DNA of 64,000 nucleotides from the NCBI GenBank assembly GCA_019914945.1, contig CM034108.1, positions 1,126,001 through 1,190,000 of the forward strand, given 5' to 3'. The notes beneath the pieces are model-generated. The model ran no database searches and was not told the origin of the DNA. It worked only from the letters and a program-made list of their open reading frames with translations. Below are positions 24,546 through 41,256 of this stretch, one piece after another. The stretch's first letter is position 1, and every line of letters starts with the position of its first letter. This DNA comes from Typha latifolia. Lineage: Eukaryota; Streptophyta; Magnoliopsida; Poales; Typhaceae. The translations under genes were made by a program, and so were the position numbers.

Positions 24546-27500
24546 TCAGATAGATGAAAGATCCTCGTACACAGACTTGATACCTAGTCTCTCTGAAACT
24601 GGACGAATACATCTCAAGGCTATACCCAGCATCTCTTTCATCCCCTTGTCAGCTGCTGAATTTTCTGACTCAGGAGCCATGGCCGGATCGAAACAATCCG
24701 ATCCACGCCCTTCTGCAACCCTCAGCCGGACCCAATCGGTCAGGTCTACTCCACCCTCCTCTCCTGAGACAACATCACCAGCGCACCTGCCTGTGAGGAG
24801 CTCCAAGAGGATTACCCCGAAAGCGTAAACATCAGACTTGAACGAAGGGGAGGGCTTCTTGGATGCTGCCAGCTCTGGGGCACGGTAGCCAAGCACCCCG
24901 GCATCAAGGATCTGCTCGATAGTTCCTGATTGCGTCATCAGGCGGTGGAGGCAATAGTCTGAGACGCGGGCATTGAGATCAAGACCATCGAGCAGTATGT
25001 TGGTCGCTTTGAGGTTCCCATGCGGCATAGCTCGGTCAAAATGGAGATAGTTCAGGCCACGTGCAACATCAACTGCTACTTTGAGCCGCTGAGCCCAGGT
25101 TAGGGGTGGACCTTTTCGTCCTGGTCGATCTGAAATTCATTTTTAGGGTCATATAATGATTTTACAAAACAAGGAACAATACACCCGTTCTAAACATTTT
25201 ACTGGAAAACTTAAATTTTCGAAGCTCAGTGAGTCAAGTGAAATCATGAAAGAGTCTGCAGGTGATATATAAATACCCATTTATCTAGGTTTTATTTTCT
25301 CTAACAATAATATTGAGACAAAGCAACAGATAAATAAGCACATTCTTATGTGGTCAGATTTGGTTCGGGATATGATATCAAATTGGCAGATATGGCAAGA
25401 TGATGACATGTCCTGAAAAATGAGATGATGGGAACCAGCTTTATCCTCCCGTCTTTAATCTAGCATCTGAATTGCCTAAAGACATAGGAAAGATGGAAGG
25501 AGGGGAAATATTTCTTCCAATATTGTTATCCATTTATATGCAGCAGAGTTTCGAAAGGCTGCTTCAACAAATTCCTATTCCTATACCACCGCATAAAAAA
25601 CACTAGTGTGGATAACTTCAAGTTATGAAGTTAAACAAAGAAGTAGCTAACTAGTATAGAGAGCATACCATAAAGAAAGCTAGCAAGACTCCCAGGTGAA
25701 ACATAATCCGATAAGATGAGCTTCTCATGCTGAGTTGGACCCCAATAGTACCCGCGCAACCCCACAACATTAGGATGCCGAATATTTGTGAACTTTTTTG
25801 CCTCTTTGGCAAATTCTTTCTTAGGTTTTGCTACACCTTCTCGGAGCCACTTCACTGTCAAGAACACTCCATTATCAAGGGTTGCTCTATAAGAGGTACC
25901 ATGGCTACTCCTTCCCAACACTTCTGCTGGTGCCCTAGATAATTCCTCTGGTGACAGAGTGATTGTTTCATCCAAAAAGTGCAGCTCTCCTGCCAATCTA
26001 TCAGGTGATCTGACATCCAACCTTCCCATACTTTCATGTGTGTATGTATCGCCAGAATCTGGTGACCAGGAGAAGCGGCTATTTTTGGAAGGTGAAAAGC
26101 CAGCAACTACTGCCATTTTCTTTTCCGGGCTAATCATATCAGATGATGAACCCTTTCGAGGATCAATGAGGTCATCAGCTGACACCACCAAAGCACCACC
26201 AGATTCCTTGAATTTGACCCCACCAGTATCCTGCAGGGCCCTTCTGTGAGCACTCTTATCTGAAACCTTTTCCAAACCAGATCTCCTTGAAATCCTCTTG
26301 TAATGGCATACAATGGCTGAAAGAATTAGAATCAGCAGAGCAACAACACTAGCCGCAATAATAGCTACTTTAATGGACGCTTTAAGTGGCATGCGGCCTG
26401 TCCCTTCAGACTGAGCATTGCCAGATCCAGGTGAACCAGTAGGAAGCAGTAATCTGGAGTTCCCAGGATGGAAAGAAGAATCTGGGAACTTTCTCAGGTT
26501 TGCTGGAACAACTCCAGATAGGTCATTGTAGGAAGCATTGAAGGACAGAAGAGAGTCAGGCAGTGTAGCAGGCAAGGGGCCAGTAAAGTTGTTTAGGGAT
26601 ATGTCTAGAGATGTAAGGAAAATTAGCTTAGAAACAGCAGGCGGCAAAAGACCAGAGAAGTTATTTGCAGAGATGTCAAGAACTTGAAGACCAGACATGG
26701 AACCAAAGTCATCAGGAAAACTACCATTAAAGTGATTGCCAGAAAGATTGAGCACACGAAGATTGGACTTTTTGAATGTTGTTGATGAAAACATGATGCT
26801 TCCCATGAGTAAGTTGTTCTGGAGATAAAGTTCTTGCAACATGGAGGAGGTGAGCAAATCAGTCAGAAGAGGGCCGCCAAGTTGGTTGAAACTAAGGTCC
26901 AGGACAGTAAGCTTGGGATACTGCACTATAACTTCTGGGATGGCCTCCACTAGGCCATTATGTGAGAGGTTTAAATAGTTTAGCCGTAAAAACTGAGAGG
27001 TTGCCTCTGGAATTGGGCCATTCAACTGATTCTGACTAAGATCGATATATTCAAGGTCATTCCCCCATTTTGCAATTACAGATAGATTTCCTGTAAATCG
27101 ATTGTTTGACAAGTCTAACATGGTACAGCTTCCCGTAAACAATGGAAGTTCACCAGAAATGGCATTATATGACAGATTAAGAATCCGCAAAGTTGTCGAT
27201 GTGATCATATTAATATGTCCTGCAATATGACCAGCCATGTCAGTAAATGCAAACTCAAAGTAAACAAATTAAAAAGTACATAGCCACAAGATAATCTAAT
27301 GGCATAATCTCATAATTGAGAAACAACATGAGATTATGGACAAATGAATCTTATTCAATTTTCTTCTGCACTTGTTCATGACAACCAAGAAGAACTAAGA
27401 AGGCGTGCAAGTGTGTGTGTGGAGGGAAAGATATATGAAGCACATCTCTATTAGTAGGATAACAGTTTTCAAGCATGAGTTACTAATAAAAAATCTTAGT

Positions 27501-29036
27501 TAGTTAGCTTTAAAATGTAATAAAAGATTATCAACCTGAATTGATGACAAATTTTGCACTAAGTATAATGATTATGACATTTTTTCCAAATGAATGACAA
27601 TTAAGCATTCAATGTAAACATGCCTATAAGACATCAGTTATTAATATCATATTGTTTATTTATAAAATTCTAATCCTTGCATGATAGAGTATTTAAATCG
27701 GTAGTCATCAATGCTATGACATTGGGCACAGAAAGTAAAATGTCAGAACATCCACCGATGGAAATTATGAAATGTTACATAAGCATCTGTTATACTTCCG
27801 AGCTAGTATTTATCAACCCTATCTAACAATTAAAGATACCATCTTGGAGTGACAAAAGAGTTCAAAAGGAATAAAAACTTGTTTCACAAATGATAAGTGT
27901 GACGAGGAATACAAAAAAAGAAAAACAGCAATAGAAACTGATATTGTAGCTTCTAACTTTAATTTCATACCTGACAAATTATTTGCACTCAAATCCAGTT
28001 CACTCAACACCAGAGAATCCCCTTTCAGAAGCCCATTAGGTACAAACCCAGAAAAGCCATTGTTTGCTAGCCGCAAAACCTCAAGATCATATACATAGTT
28101 AAACTCGGGAAGATCCCCGGATAGCTGATTATAACTCAAATCCAGCACCTTTAGACTCCCAAAAGTGGAAGGCTCAACTCCATCAATCAGTGACCCAGTC
28201 AATTTGTTGTTGCTCAGATTGAGATACTTCACTGTCTCTGACATATCTGACAAAAATTTGAGCTCCTTTGGATTTTCACTAACAAGTGAATTTCCACTCA
28301 AGTCAACATGGACAACACTTGACTCTATCAAAAATTTCCAAAAAACACCACCATCCAGGTGGTTCCAGCTCAAATCAATAGATTGGAGGGTAGAGATCTT
28401 TTCAAGCCCATCTAAAATGCCCTTTGTAAGAGCATTACGTGACAGGTTCAAAGAAACCAAACTCATCAGACCCTTCAGCGTCAAAGGCAGAGGACCAGAG
28501 AACAAGTTGCTGCTCAAATCCAAAGATTGAATCGAAGCAAGTCCTTCAATGGAGTCGGGCAGCGGACCTGAGAAGTTGTTCCCGGCCAATGAAAGGTTCT
28601 GTAGGTTCTGAAGCTTCCCTATCTCCTGAGGCAGCGGCCCAGAGAAGCGGTTGTTGGAAACATCGAGATACTTCAAGCTCTTAAACTCACCTATATTGTT
28701 TGGCAGAACACCCGAGAGGTTATTGTTCCCCATTGAAAGCTTCACGAGCAACGAGAGGTTGGCAAACACAGACAGATCAGCATTTCCAGAAAGACCATGG
28801 TTGTCAAGGACAATGCCAGCCACATTCCCACCATTACACACAATGCCGTTCCAGGAAGAAGGACAACCATTGAAATCAATGGACTCCTCGTTCCATGAGT
28901 CGGAGATGTAACCAGTTGGGTCATGAGTGATCCCCTTCTTGAAAGCAAGAAGGGCCAAGATATCTTGTGATGGGAGCTGGCTTAAGGAGGGAACAACAAG
29001 TATTAGCACCAGCAGGACTCTTCCAAAGAGCTCCAT
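24546..29036 (-). CDS. GHR1: LRR receptor-like pseudokinase GHR1
   Basis: Leucine-rich-repeat receptor matching GHR1 (GUARD CELL HYDROGEN PEROXIDE-RESISTANT 1, At4g20940), a plasma-membrane regulator of stomatal closure through the SLAC1 anion channel. Three exons close in frame: 27971-29036, 25669-27219 and 24546-25129, giving 1066 residues (Arabidopsis about 1053). There is a signal peptide (residues 1-20), an LRR N-cap with SWNEESIDFNGCPSSW, about 20 LRRs, a Ser/Gly-rich juxtamembrane region, a membrane span near residues 635-660 (VAIIAASVVALLILILSAIV), and a kinase-like domain. The catalytic loop reads PHGNLKATNILL instead of HRD, and SDYCL stands where DFG should be. The beta-3 Lys is kept in TVKWL. 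This fits the published view of GHR1 as a pseudokinase scaffold. Confidence 0.94.
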
Positions 29037-29042
29037 TCCTCT

Positions 29043-29338
29043 CTGGGAGAGGATAGCAAGAAGAAGTTAAGAGCCTTAAGTAGCTAAAGAGTAGCCCCTT
29101 TTCAATGAGCAACCCAACTCACTCCTTTTTTAATGCAACGACGAACAGACCGACAATCCAACATTAGCTTCAGAGAAATAATTTACCATCATTACTCACC
29201 CTAATGCACAAAAACCCCTGCTTTGCATCATAACGAAGGGTTTACAAGTTCGATTAAAGCGAAAGCGACCGCTTAAAGAAAGATTCAAGTACTTGAAACC
29301 TTCAAAAATCAAAACTTTGAGAAGGAATCAAGGTTTAC
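29043..29338 (-). other. Probable 5' leader intron of GHR1
   Basis: On the minus strand a donor TCG|GTAAACC lies at 29337-29338 and a pyrimidine-rich acceptor ending CCCAG lies six bases upstream of the start codon. The intron would be 296 bp. Inferred from splice signals only. Confidence 0.55.
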
Positions 29339-29700
29339 CGACAAGATATCAAATGGGTTGCACTCTTTGCTTGAGATAGAAATGGGGGAACATTTAGAGG
29401 CAACAACTCCACCGCTGCAAGGTAGCAAACCTCGAAATCTTCTTGCTTTCAACTCCGAGCATTCAATGGCGCGGACCCAACAAGATCCCCCGCCATGATT
29501 GATAAAAGGAGAAAAGAGATTGAAAGAGACCGGACTGGGACCAGGGGAAAGAAAGCAAAGGAGGAAACCCTAGACTCCACAAACTCAAAACCCTAGTCCT
29601 AAAATCAATCGCATTACTAACTACCTCTTCTTCTCCCTTTACATAGAGAGAGAGCTAAAACACTGTGAAGTGGGCATTGGGGAATGTGCAGCTCTTTTTT
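29339..29700 (-). promoter_or_regulatory. GHR1 leader and promoter with two telo-boxes
   Basis: AAACCCTA occurs at 29565-29572 and 29588-29595, upstream of the presumed leader exon. No clear TATA box. Confidence 0.5.
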
Positions 29701-32477
29701 ATTTCTTTTTGGGAAATTTGCATAGTATCCGACATTTATGGAAAATTTTCTGTTCTAACCCTGACAGTTCACTATTTACAATTTACACCCTTCCTACCCT
29801 CCACAAAGGTGTCAACTTTATCCTTAAGCTACGATACTATTTGCTTATTTTACAAAATATAGGGGGTGATCCGAAAATAATGAAATAACAAAGTACTAAC
29901 CAAAATATGGCTTCATTAGAGAGGGTGTTAAATGTATAAATGCCCCTCTTCTTTTTGCGACGGCCTTACCCGCCAAAAGGACGGAATGCCTCGCGGACTC
30001 CAAAAGCTGATAAAATAGAGCTAACTAATTTTTATTAAGAATGTTATAGATACTCTCTCATTAAAAAAGGATACGCTCGATCTTCTCGCCTCTAGTCTGA
30101 AGTCTGAACGTAGAGAAAAAGGAGTGCATCTTACGAATTTGGGGAGGGATGTTATAACGCCAACTGCACGAGTAGCTAAAGGAAAAGTTATTGGTGCCAT
30201 CTTGGCAGTGGGTCCCGTTTCAAACCGATCTGTTTGACTGCCTCCATCCACTAACTTCCAGAACTACCCCCCCCTGGGGAAATTGACTTGGCCAATGGAC
30301 GGCTGAGATCGTTTGGATCTTTGAGGTTCACATGGAGGTTTAGATTCCGAGATTTGGATCCAAACTTAAATATCCAAAACAAAATTGTACTTCTGACGAC
30401 TGTGCTTGTTTTGGATCCTAGACCAAAAGGTCAAATTCGGGTATGGATTTTAGTATGCATCCTATATAGATCCGAGTTCAAACCTGAAGTCGATCTGATA
30501 TAAAGATGGGATATGGAGGTTAAAATCTATATATATATATATAATACACTATTATTATTTTTCTAAATGGTCTGTTATATTATTATTAGTTTTCTTAATT
30601 ATCAGTTAATTATTGATGAGTTATAATAACTATAGATGTAAAATTACTTTAATACTCTTGAACAATATTGATTAAAAGAATAAGCTTTTTCACTTAAGTT
30701 AGAAATAAATGGAGAACCAAAAATTTAAAGCCTTTTTTAAAATTAACGCAAATAATATCTATTTTATTGGTTGCTTTTAGAATAAAATTAACTCGTTTTC
30801 GATGCATTAATAGTGTAATATTCGGATCAAATACTAAATGCTGATAATTACACTTAGTTTTCTTAAACTATCATAGTTTTTTTTATATATACTGAACTAT
30901 TTTATTATTTATATAGAATTATTGAAGTATGGAAAAATATCTACATAAGACCCTTTAACTAAGAAAAATAAAATTATATGATTTTTAAATAATATATTGT
31001 TATTTAAAAATTATTGTTATTTAATAGCTTAAGTTTTAAAAGTAGCTAGTGAGTTAATATTTTTGATGAACTTCTTTTAACATTTTAAACTTTTAGCAAA
31101 TATAGTGGCGAGATAAAAACGAAATTCAAATTCAAGCAGAATACATTAATTCACATCCACAGTTCCGCACCCTACTAAGGACAAATTTTGAACAGTGTTA
31201 TCATATGTTGATCCCATCAAAGGAATCCTAGAAAAAGTGGAAAAGTTTAGTTAAAACAAACACCAACTTTTGGAATAACGCACATATAGTGGATCTAAAG
31301 AGAGCCAAAGCATCAATAGTTGGTCAAAATGTAGAGTTAAAAATCCAAAAGACTATTGTTGAAAACTTAGAGATGTATCATCCTCTTGACTTCTACCATG
31401 GATTCTCTATATAGAAGTTGCAAGGGGTGGAGATGAACACCAAAACACTGGAAAATGGTAAAAGTGAAACCAGTTAATTAGCTTATTTGTTTGGCAGAGA
31501 GCACTTTGGATTCTTGCAAAGAGTAGTTGTGGAATAGAGAGAGAGAGAGTAAATAAAATGCCTGTAGGTGTGGTGGTAAAAGCTACTGCAACTTTCAACC
31601 TGCAGGCTTTAAGTTATATAGTTTAATAGCAGGCAGTATGATCCACTAACTGAAGCCATGTAGTTATTGGTGGTATCCAATGCTTCCTAACTTTTGGGCT
31701 GCGAGCCCAAGTAATAATCTATAATCTCTGGAGGGTTTCTGTCTTGTTGCACATAGATATAGCATCAACGGTATGGAATTAATTACAGGTAGCTCTTTTT
31801 ATGCAGTGCATCTGCCGAGAGATGAAAGCAGTAATGGAATGAAGAAAGAATGAGGAATTATAGTTTTTCTATTTACTTTTAGCATTTCCTGCCATCCTTC
31901 AGGTCCTCATGCTCTTGATCATGATATAAGATGTTTTATCTTGAAGTGCATCTGCTCAAAAAGAAGCTTCATTACTCATACTTGTGTCGGTTTCTTTGAT
32001 TTGCCTGTACGTTTTTCCTACTTATTGCTGTGGTTTTAGTTTTGTTGTCCATTTCTTGTTTACAAAAGAAGCAATTCAATAATGATATCTGTCAGGAAGA
32101 TTGTTTTCTAACAAAGTCCTGCTACATCATTAGTGATGTGCACAGCTACTTAAGTGAATGAGATAGACAAGCTGATGCTCCATTTGTGATAACTAAGGGA
32201 TATTTCAGAAAGCGATAAAGTAATGATGGTTTGGTTTATATTTTGAGTAACAACCCATAAACACAGCAAGGAAGCTGACACTCAAACGAACTTCATTGAT
32301 CCTTCATTATTTCATTGCAACAAAAAAATTTCCATTTGTTATAGGACTCCTCAGTACCTAACATGATAATAGGAAGCAGGCAAAAAAAATATTAACAAAT
32401 ATTATATCTTCTAGTACTCACCCTACTCAGTTGCTAGTCAACTACGTGGAACAGGCGACTCTAATGGTGTTTGCTCC
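29701..32477. other. Intergenic and HERK2-like 3' flank
   Basis: About 2.8 kb of AT-rich sequence with short AT tracts (near 30528-30543) and no recognisable gene. The segment 30290-30500 is less AT-rich and has several ATCC/GGAT-type short words, but no domain or terminal repeat was recognised. The right end should be the 3' untranslated region of the next gene. Confidence 0.5.
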
Positions 32478-35018
32478 TCAGTGTCCCTCAACTTTATTCT
32501 CTACCAATTCTCCATCTGCACTTCTACAAGCTTCCTCTTCTTCCTTTTCGATGTGTAGGAGATTGAGAGACACATCAGGAAATTTCTCTTCAGACCCTGA
32601 CAAGTGCTCTCGCTCTCTAATTTGCAAATAAGCTTGGTGCAATTGCAAGACATACTCCAGATGCCACAAGACTTCGCCCATCGTTGGTCTGTTCTTCCCC
32701 TCATCAGCAAGGCATTTCTCTGCTATCTCTCCAAACTTTTTCAAGGACTCAACTGAATAGTTTCCTTCCAGACGAGGGTCTATTATAGTCTCAAGTTCTT
32801 TCTTCCTTTGCCGACGAACCGCCCACTCAGCAAGGTTTATCTGATCCCTTGGCAGGGTTGGGTTAATAACTGGTCTAGCACATACCACTTCAAATAGAAC
32901 AACACCAAAAGAATAGACATCAGACTTTTCAGTTAGTTGTTGTCTTCTAAAATATTCTGGATCTAGGTATCCAAAACTTCCTTTCACAGCAGTACTAACA
33001 TGTGTATGTTCTAAAGCTGGACCATCTTTTGATAACCCAAAATCTGCCATTTTTGCGACAAAGTTTTCATCCAACAGTATATTGGTAGACTTGACATCCC
33101 TGTGTATTATACCCCCTTCTGCTCCAGTATGAAGGTAGTGAAGTCCGCGTGCCGCACCAATGCATGCTTCTAAACGTTGCTTCCAGGTAAGAGGTGGGAG
33201 AGCACTACCAAAGAGATGGCTTCTGAAGGTTCCATTGGCCATGTACTCATAGACTAAGATCATTTCCTTCTGTTCATCACAATACCCAATCATGGAGACA
33301 AGGTGTCGATGCCGCAGCTTTGCCAGCATCCCAATTTCTGTTTCAAACTCCTTCAGTCCCTGCTGAGATTGTCGATGTGCCCGTTTTATAGCCACCAGGT
33401 TACCCTCTTCGATTTCACCTTTGTAAACCTTGCCAAAACCACCTGTTCCAATAACCAAGGTTTCGTCGAAGTTCTTGGTCGCTGCTCTGATTTCTGCTAT
33501 TGAGAACCTTCTGCCAGTCCTATAACTTGCCATAGACCCATGATCATTTAGTGGCGAAGCAGATGCCCGGGCATTAGTGGTTCCTGCCATAGTCCCATGG
33601 AGGAACAATGGCTGGAAACCAGGAGGATTATTAAGAGTGTTCTTTGCTGAAACAGCCTTCTTTTTACGCACAAAGAAAAAAATGAGCACAGCACAAAATA
33701 GAGAAATGATAGCTACCGAAAGGACACCAGCGACAATGCCTATCCATAGGGCCTTACTTGTTGGTTTTTCAACAGGCGTACCTCCAGTGCCACTATTAAT
33801 TCTCTCTGAAGCATGAGCAAGGTTCCCATTTCGGCTGACCTTGAAGATCTCCAGCCCATTCAGAAGTGCATCAGTACCCGAAGCACCCATCGATGAGTCT
33901 GGACTCAACTGAACCCAGAGAGTATCGATCAGTTGCGAAGCAGAATCAACATAATCCTCATGAAAGGCTTTGTTCTTTCCCCCTGCTTTGGCGAGCACAT
34001 CATAACTCTCAGAAGCAGTCTTGTTATTTATATAAATTTTGAATTTTCTCTGATTTGGCTTGTCATATACCAATTCACAGAAGTGCATGCGGACCAAATA
34101 ATCGTAGTTAGGATCCACATTGAACTTCCATGATACATTAAATCTCTTCTCCAGCACCTGATTGTCTGTCATTACTCTTGCTGTTTGATAGACTAGTAAA
34201 GGTGCAATAGAAGAATCGTTGATTGAGGAGTAACTTACATTTGAAGAATTAGATACAGTATATGCAGCATTCACGGAGAACATAAATCTCTCATCTGAAT
34301 CCCATCTTCTCCAGAAACCCGGATCTTCTTTTGATTCTATATTAGGCCCTCCAACATTCAACCTGTACATGGTCTCAACACCTTGATCCCTTGGGCTAAA
34401 CAGACTCCTCAATGCACCGCCACCCACTCTACTGAAAGAATATCTAAACAAGTTATCAAGCACTGGGATGACCTCAATAGCATTAACAAAGGCAAATGAT
34501 CCAGAGTCTGGGCTTAACTCAATCCACAGCTCATTGGAACTGATATTGAGAAAGTATTCTTTCACAAGAGAGGCACTACTTGAGTTACTCTGTAAGTTTT
34601 TCCAGTAAATCTCCCCAGGGACATTGAACTTGGCAACTAGTTTTAAATTGTTGGCTGTGACATCGAACAAAGACTCATTTACATTAAGTTCAGCAAAGAA
34701 AGGGCAGAAATGTAACCGAACTATGTAATTTCCGGGAATCACACTAAAATTATAGCTCGACGACATGTTAAATATCCGAGCAGTTTGATATAACGATCCA
34801 TAGACTGATTCTCCACTAATAGTTGCAGTTGAAGCAATAACTCCTGGAGAGGTCATGGTAAAGTTATCACCAGTAGCTGAATCTCCAGCCCACTTCCTTC
34901 CATCAACTTCAATGCTAGAATCAGACCCGCAATTGACCAAAATAGGTTTCACCTGAGCATGCCCAATCCCCAAAAACATCGATCCCAAAACAACTAAAAG
35001 AAGACCAGAAAGTGACAT
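32478..35018 (-). CDS. HERK2: CrRLK1L receptor kinase, HERK2-like
   Basis: Receptor-like kinase of the Catharanthus roseus RLK1-like family (FERONIA, THESEUS1, HERK). The kinase and tail agree best with HERK2 (At1g30570) as I recall it. Single uninterrupted coding exon of 846 residues, the family's usual form and length. A signal peptide (about 1-21) precedes two malectin-like domains (about 25-400) rich in N-glycosylation sites, with ILVNCGSD at the start and the usual NALEI-type strand as NAIEVIPV. A membrane span lies near 425-450 (IGIVAGVLSVAIISLFCAVL). The kinase has GTGGFGKVYKG, VAIKRA, the RD loop HRDVKSTNILL, DFGLSK and GSFGYLDPEYFRRQQLTEKS, so it should be active. The family senses wall integrity and RALF peptides; the ligand of this protein is unknown. 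The tail is acidic. Confidence 0.92.
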   Translation of the reverse strand: MSLSGLLLVVLGSMFLGIGHAQVKPILVNCGSDSSIEVDGRKWAGDSATGDNFTMTSPGVIASTATISGESVYGSLYQTARIFNMSSSYNFSVIPGNYIVRLHFCPFFAELNVNESLFDVTANNLKLVAKFNVPGEIYWKNLQSNSSSASLVKEYFLNISSNELWIELSPDSGSFAFVNAIEVIPVLDNLFRYSFSRVGGGALRSLFSPRDQGVETMYRLNVGGPNIESKEDPGFWRRWDSDERFMFSVNAAYTVSNSSNVSYSSINDSSIAPLLVYQTARVMTDNQVLEKRFNVSWKFNVDPNYDYLVRMHFCELVYDKPNQRKFKIYINNKTASESYDVLAKAGGKNKAFHEDYVDSASQLIDTLWVQLSPDSSMGASGTDALLNGLEIFKVSRNGNLAHASERINSGTGGTPVEKPTSKALWIGIVAGVLSVAIISLFCAVLIFFFVRKKKAVSAKNTLNNPPGFQPLFLHGTMAGTTNARASASPLNDHGSMASYRTGRRFSIAEIRAATKNFDETLVIGTGGFGKVYKGEIEEGNLVAIKRAHRQSQQGLKEFETEIGMLAKLRHRHLVSMIGYCDEQKEMILVYEYMANGTFRSHLFGSALPPLTWKQRLEACIGAARGLHYLHTGAEGGIIHRDVKSTNILLDENFVAKMADFGLSKDGPALEHTHVSTAVKGSFGYLDPEYFRRQQLTEKSDVYSFGVVLFEVVCARPVINPTLPRDQINLAEWAVRRQRKKELETIIDPRLEGNYSVESLKKFGEIAEKCLADEGKNRPTMGEVLWHLEYVLQLHQAYLQIREREHLSGSEEKFPDVSLNLLHIEKEEEEACRSADGELVENKVEGH

Positions 35019-35022
35019 TCTT

Positions 35023-35162
35023 CTGATTGAATAAGTGATATTGTTCTTTTACAAAGAAGTCCAGATTTAAGACCATTTAGTGCCTGTTAGGAGATCAAGC
35101 CATATGAGAAAAAAAAATGATAAATCGTGAATAAAATCACTTGAAAACTGCAATCTTCTTAC
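35023..35162 (-). other. Probable 5' leader intron of the HERK2-like gene
   Basis: A donor GGAG|GTAAGAAG ends at 35162 and an acceptor CAATCAG lies four bases upstream of the start codon, giving a 140-bp intron. Inferred from splice signals only. Confidence 0.55.
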
Positions 35163-36638
35163 CTCCAGAGCCTTAGAGCTGCCACTACCAACGAAGTGAG
35201 AACTACAAAAACATCTTCCTGATATGAACTGGAGGCATTTGTAATCTGGAAACTAAACGAAACCAAACTCCAAAAACCCCAATAAAAAAAAAAAAAAAAA
35301 TTTGAAGCGACTAGAGCAATCTTATTGTGTCAAAATAATCTGCAAACTTTGAAGGAAAGCAGTAAGAAGCTGCAGAAAGGAGAGATTTTTATGCTTTTTT
35401 AGAGAAGGATCTTTCTCCTCACCTGGATATTATTTTTCAGGTGGGTTCTCCAAAACTGGAGTAACTTTGAGAGAAAGTAAAAGAATCAAAAACAACTTTC
35501 TCCTTATATATGCCTCTCTCTTTTCTTTTCCAGATTATTTTGGTTGGCGTGGTGGCACATGGCTTTGTCCAAGAGTGGATCAGGGGAGTCATTACTCACT
35601 ACCAACAAGTCCATCTTCTCATGTTTGCTATTTATTTTTTCCCCAAGATTTTTCTATTTAATCCTCCTCTAGATTAAAAGTTTTATTTAGCTCCTCGTCT
35701 TTTCCCAACAATTATCAAAAAAATTCTTTTTTCTTAGCTTTTTTAGAAAACTTATATAATATTATCATTAACATCGTACTATATAAATATTTGTTATTTA
35801 ATTCCTATAAATATATTTTTAAATACAGTGAGTTAACTTTATCTAAACGGCAACTAATGAAATAGATAATAATTAATTAAATTATATAGTAACTGACTGT
35901 TAATAAAACTAACGGTAAGATGTTACTAAGGCATTTTAAACAAAATAAAAGCAAATCGTAAAGATTTTATGTAAAGATTTGATATATATATATATATATA
36001 TATATTAGAGTGTGGACCAGGAGGGACTTGTCAATCGAGACCAACGTTTTCATAATGATTTAATTATGATTTCGGTGGATGCCAAATCTTTTTAGGACAG
36101 TGGAAAAATAGATTTCCAAAACAAAACTTTTATGTCTGTCAGATTGCATGTTATCTTGCGTTATCTTTGCTGGATCTCGGAATAGTTCTCCCTTAAGACG
36201 ACAAAAGAACAGCTGGGTTCTTCGACTACTGTAAGTACCTAATCCATCATACAACTGCAAGGCATATAACCTTTACTTAATCCGAGGGTAATTCTTTTTA
36301 TCGGGGCACAATCCAGGAAGCATAAGTCCCGCCAAATTTTGGGAGCTCATACAATTAATAGTTGTAAGATAAAGGCAAATCTGTGATTTTATCTAACTTG
36401 TGCACACATGGATCAAAGTTTGAAAGAAACAGCATATCTGAGAATAGAAAATTAAATATCCATGATGTTGTGACAAAAGCTTACAAATGAAAAAGTAGGA
36501 AAACAACAGGACTACTGAGGACCAGTAGCCCAACTACAAAAGATTAATCTTGGAGGAAGGCATTGCATGGCCATCGTATTTTAGGTTCATCTGTTCTTAC
36601 AAGTTAAATGTTAAAACTCTTCTAAAAAGGATCACAAG
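35163..36638. other. HERK2-like promoter and MSI1 3' flank
   Basis: Contains an A-run near 35283-35300, an AT tract near 35981-36005 and CT-rich stretches near 35510-35530, but no recognisable exon. The left part is leader and promoter of the HERK2-like gene; the right end should be the MSI1 3' untranslated region. Confidence 0.5.
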
Positions 36639-40600
<3,962 letters not shown>

Positions 40601-41256
40601 AAATCTGGTTGTAGATATATTTACAGAAAGAATTGCAATATCCAAAGACCAAGATGGAACTCTAAGTCTGCCGAATTCATGCAAAACATGCAAATTGTGT
40701 AGTTATTGAAGACTCTGATTTCTTGTTCTTAAGAATTTCAGCTCTCTTTTCTCCGTTGCGTAACAGGATCTGGCTCAGAACTGTTGCAGAACAACTCCGT
40801 GTGCTTAGGGATACGTGGGACAACACTCCTGCCATGAGACATGAATCTTCGCTTTGGAGTTGTTTTCTCATCTTTACCTCTCGTACTAATTTTAGGATCT
40901 TGATCACCTGTGAGATCATAAAAGATGATCATCACGAGTCAAAACAATCAGCAGAGTTGTATAGACTTAATGAAGAGCTTGCAAAAGAAGAATCTCATCC
41001 TCAACGACAGAAATGACAAAAAGGGGTACATTTGAGAAGTCATGAATAAATACGTACAAAATGTAACCTTACTACCACTCAACTTGTTCATATTAAGCAC
41101 ATTATAACTGAAGCCCGCTAACCACAGGATGAAGTTTGAAAAACAGCATCTTAACAATTAGGATAGACCAGTTTAATTGAAAAATGTATACATTTTAGCA
41201 TTGTTGGAAAGCTTCACAATGGTGATTAGAGAAGGAACTCACCAAGCTATTCTAGC
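40601..41256 (-). other. 3' untranslated region of the WAP gene with an intron
   Basis: A donor GCTTG|GTGAGTTCC lies 14 nt after the stop codon and an acceptor TCTCACAG ends at 40908, defining a probable 335-bp intron (40908-41242). The junction is too near the stop to be expected to trigger nonsense-mediated decay. Inferred from splice signals. Confidence 0.5.
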
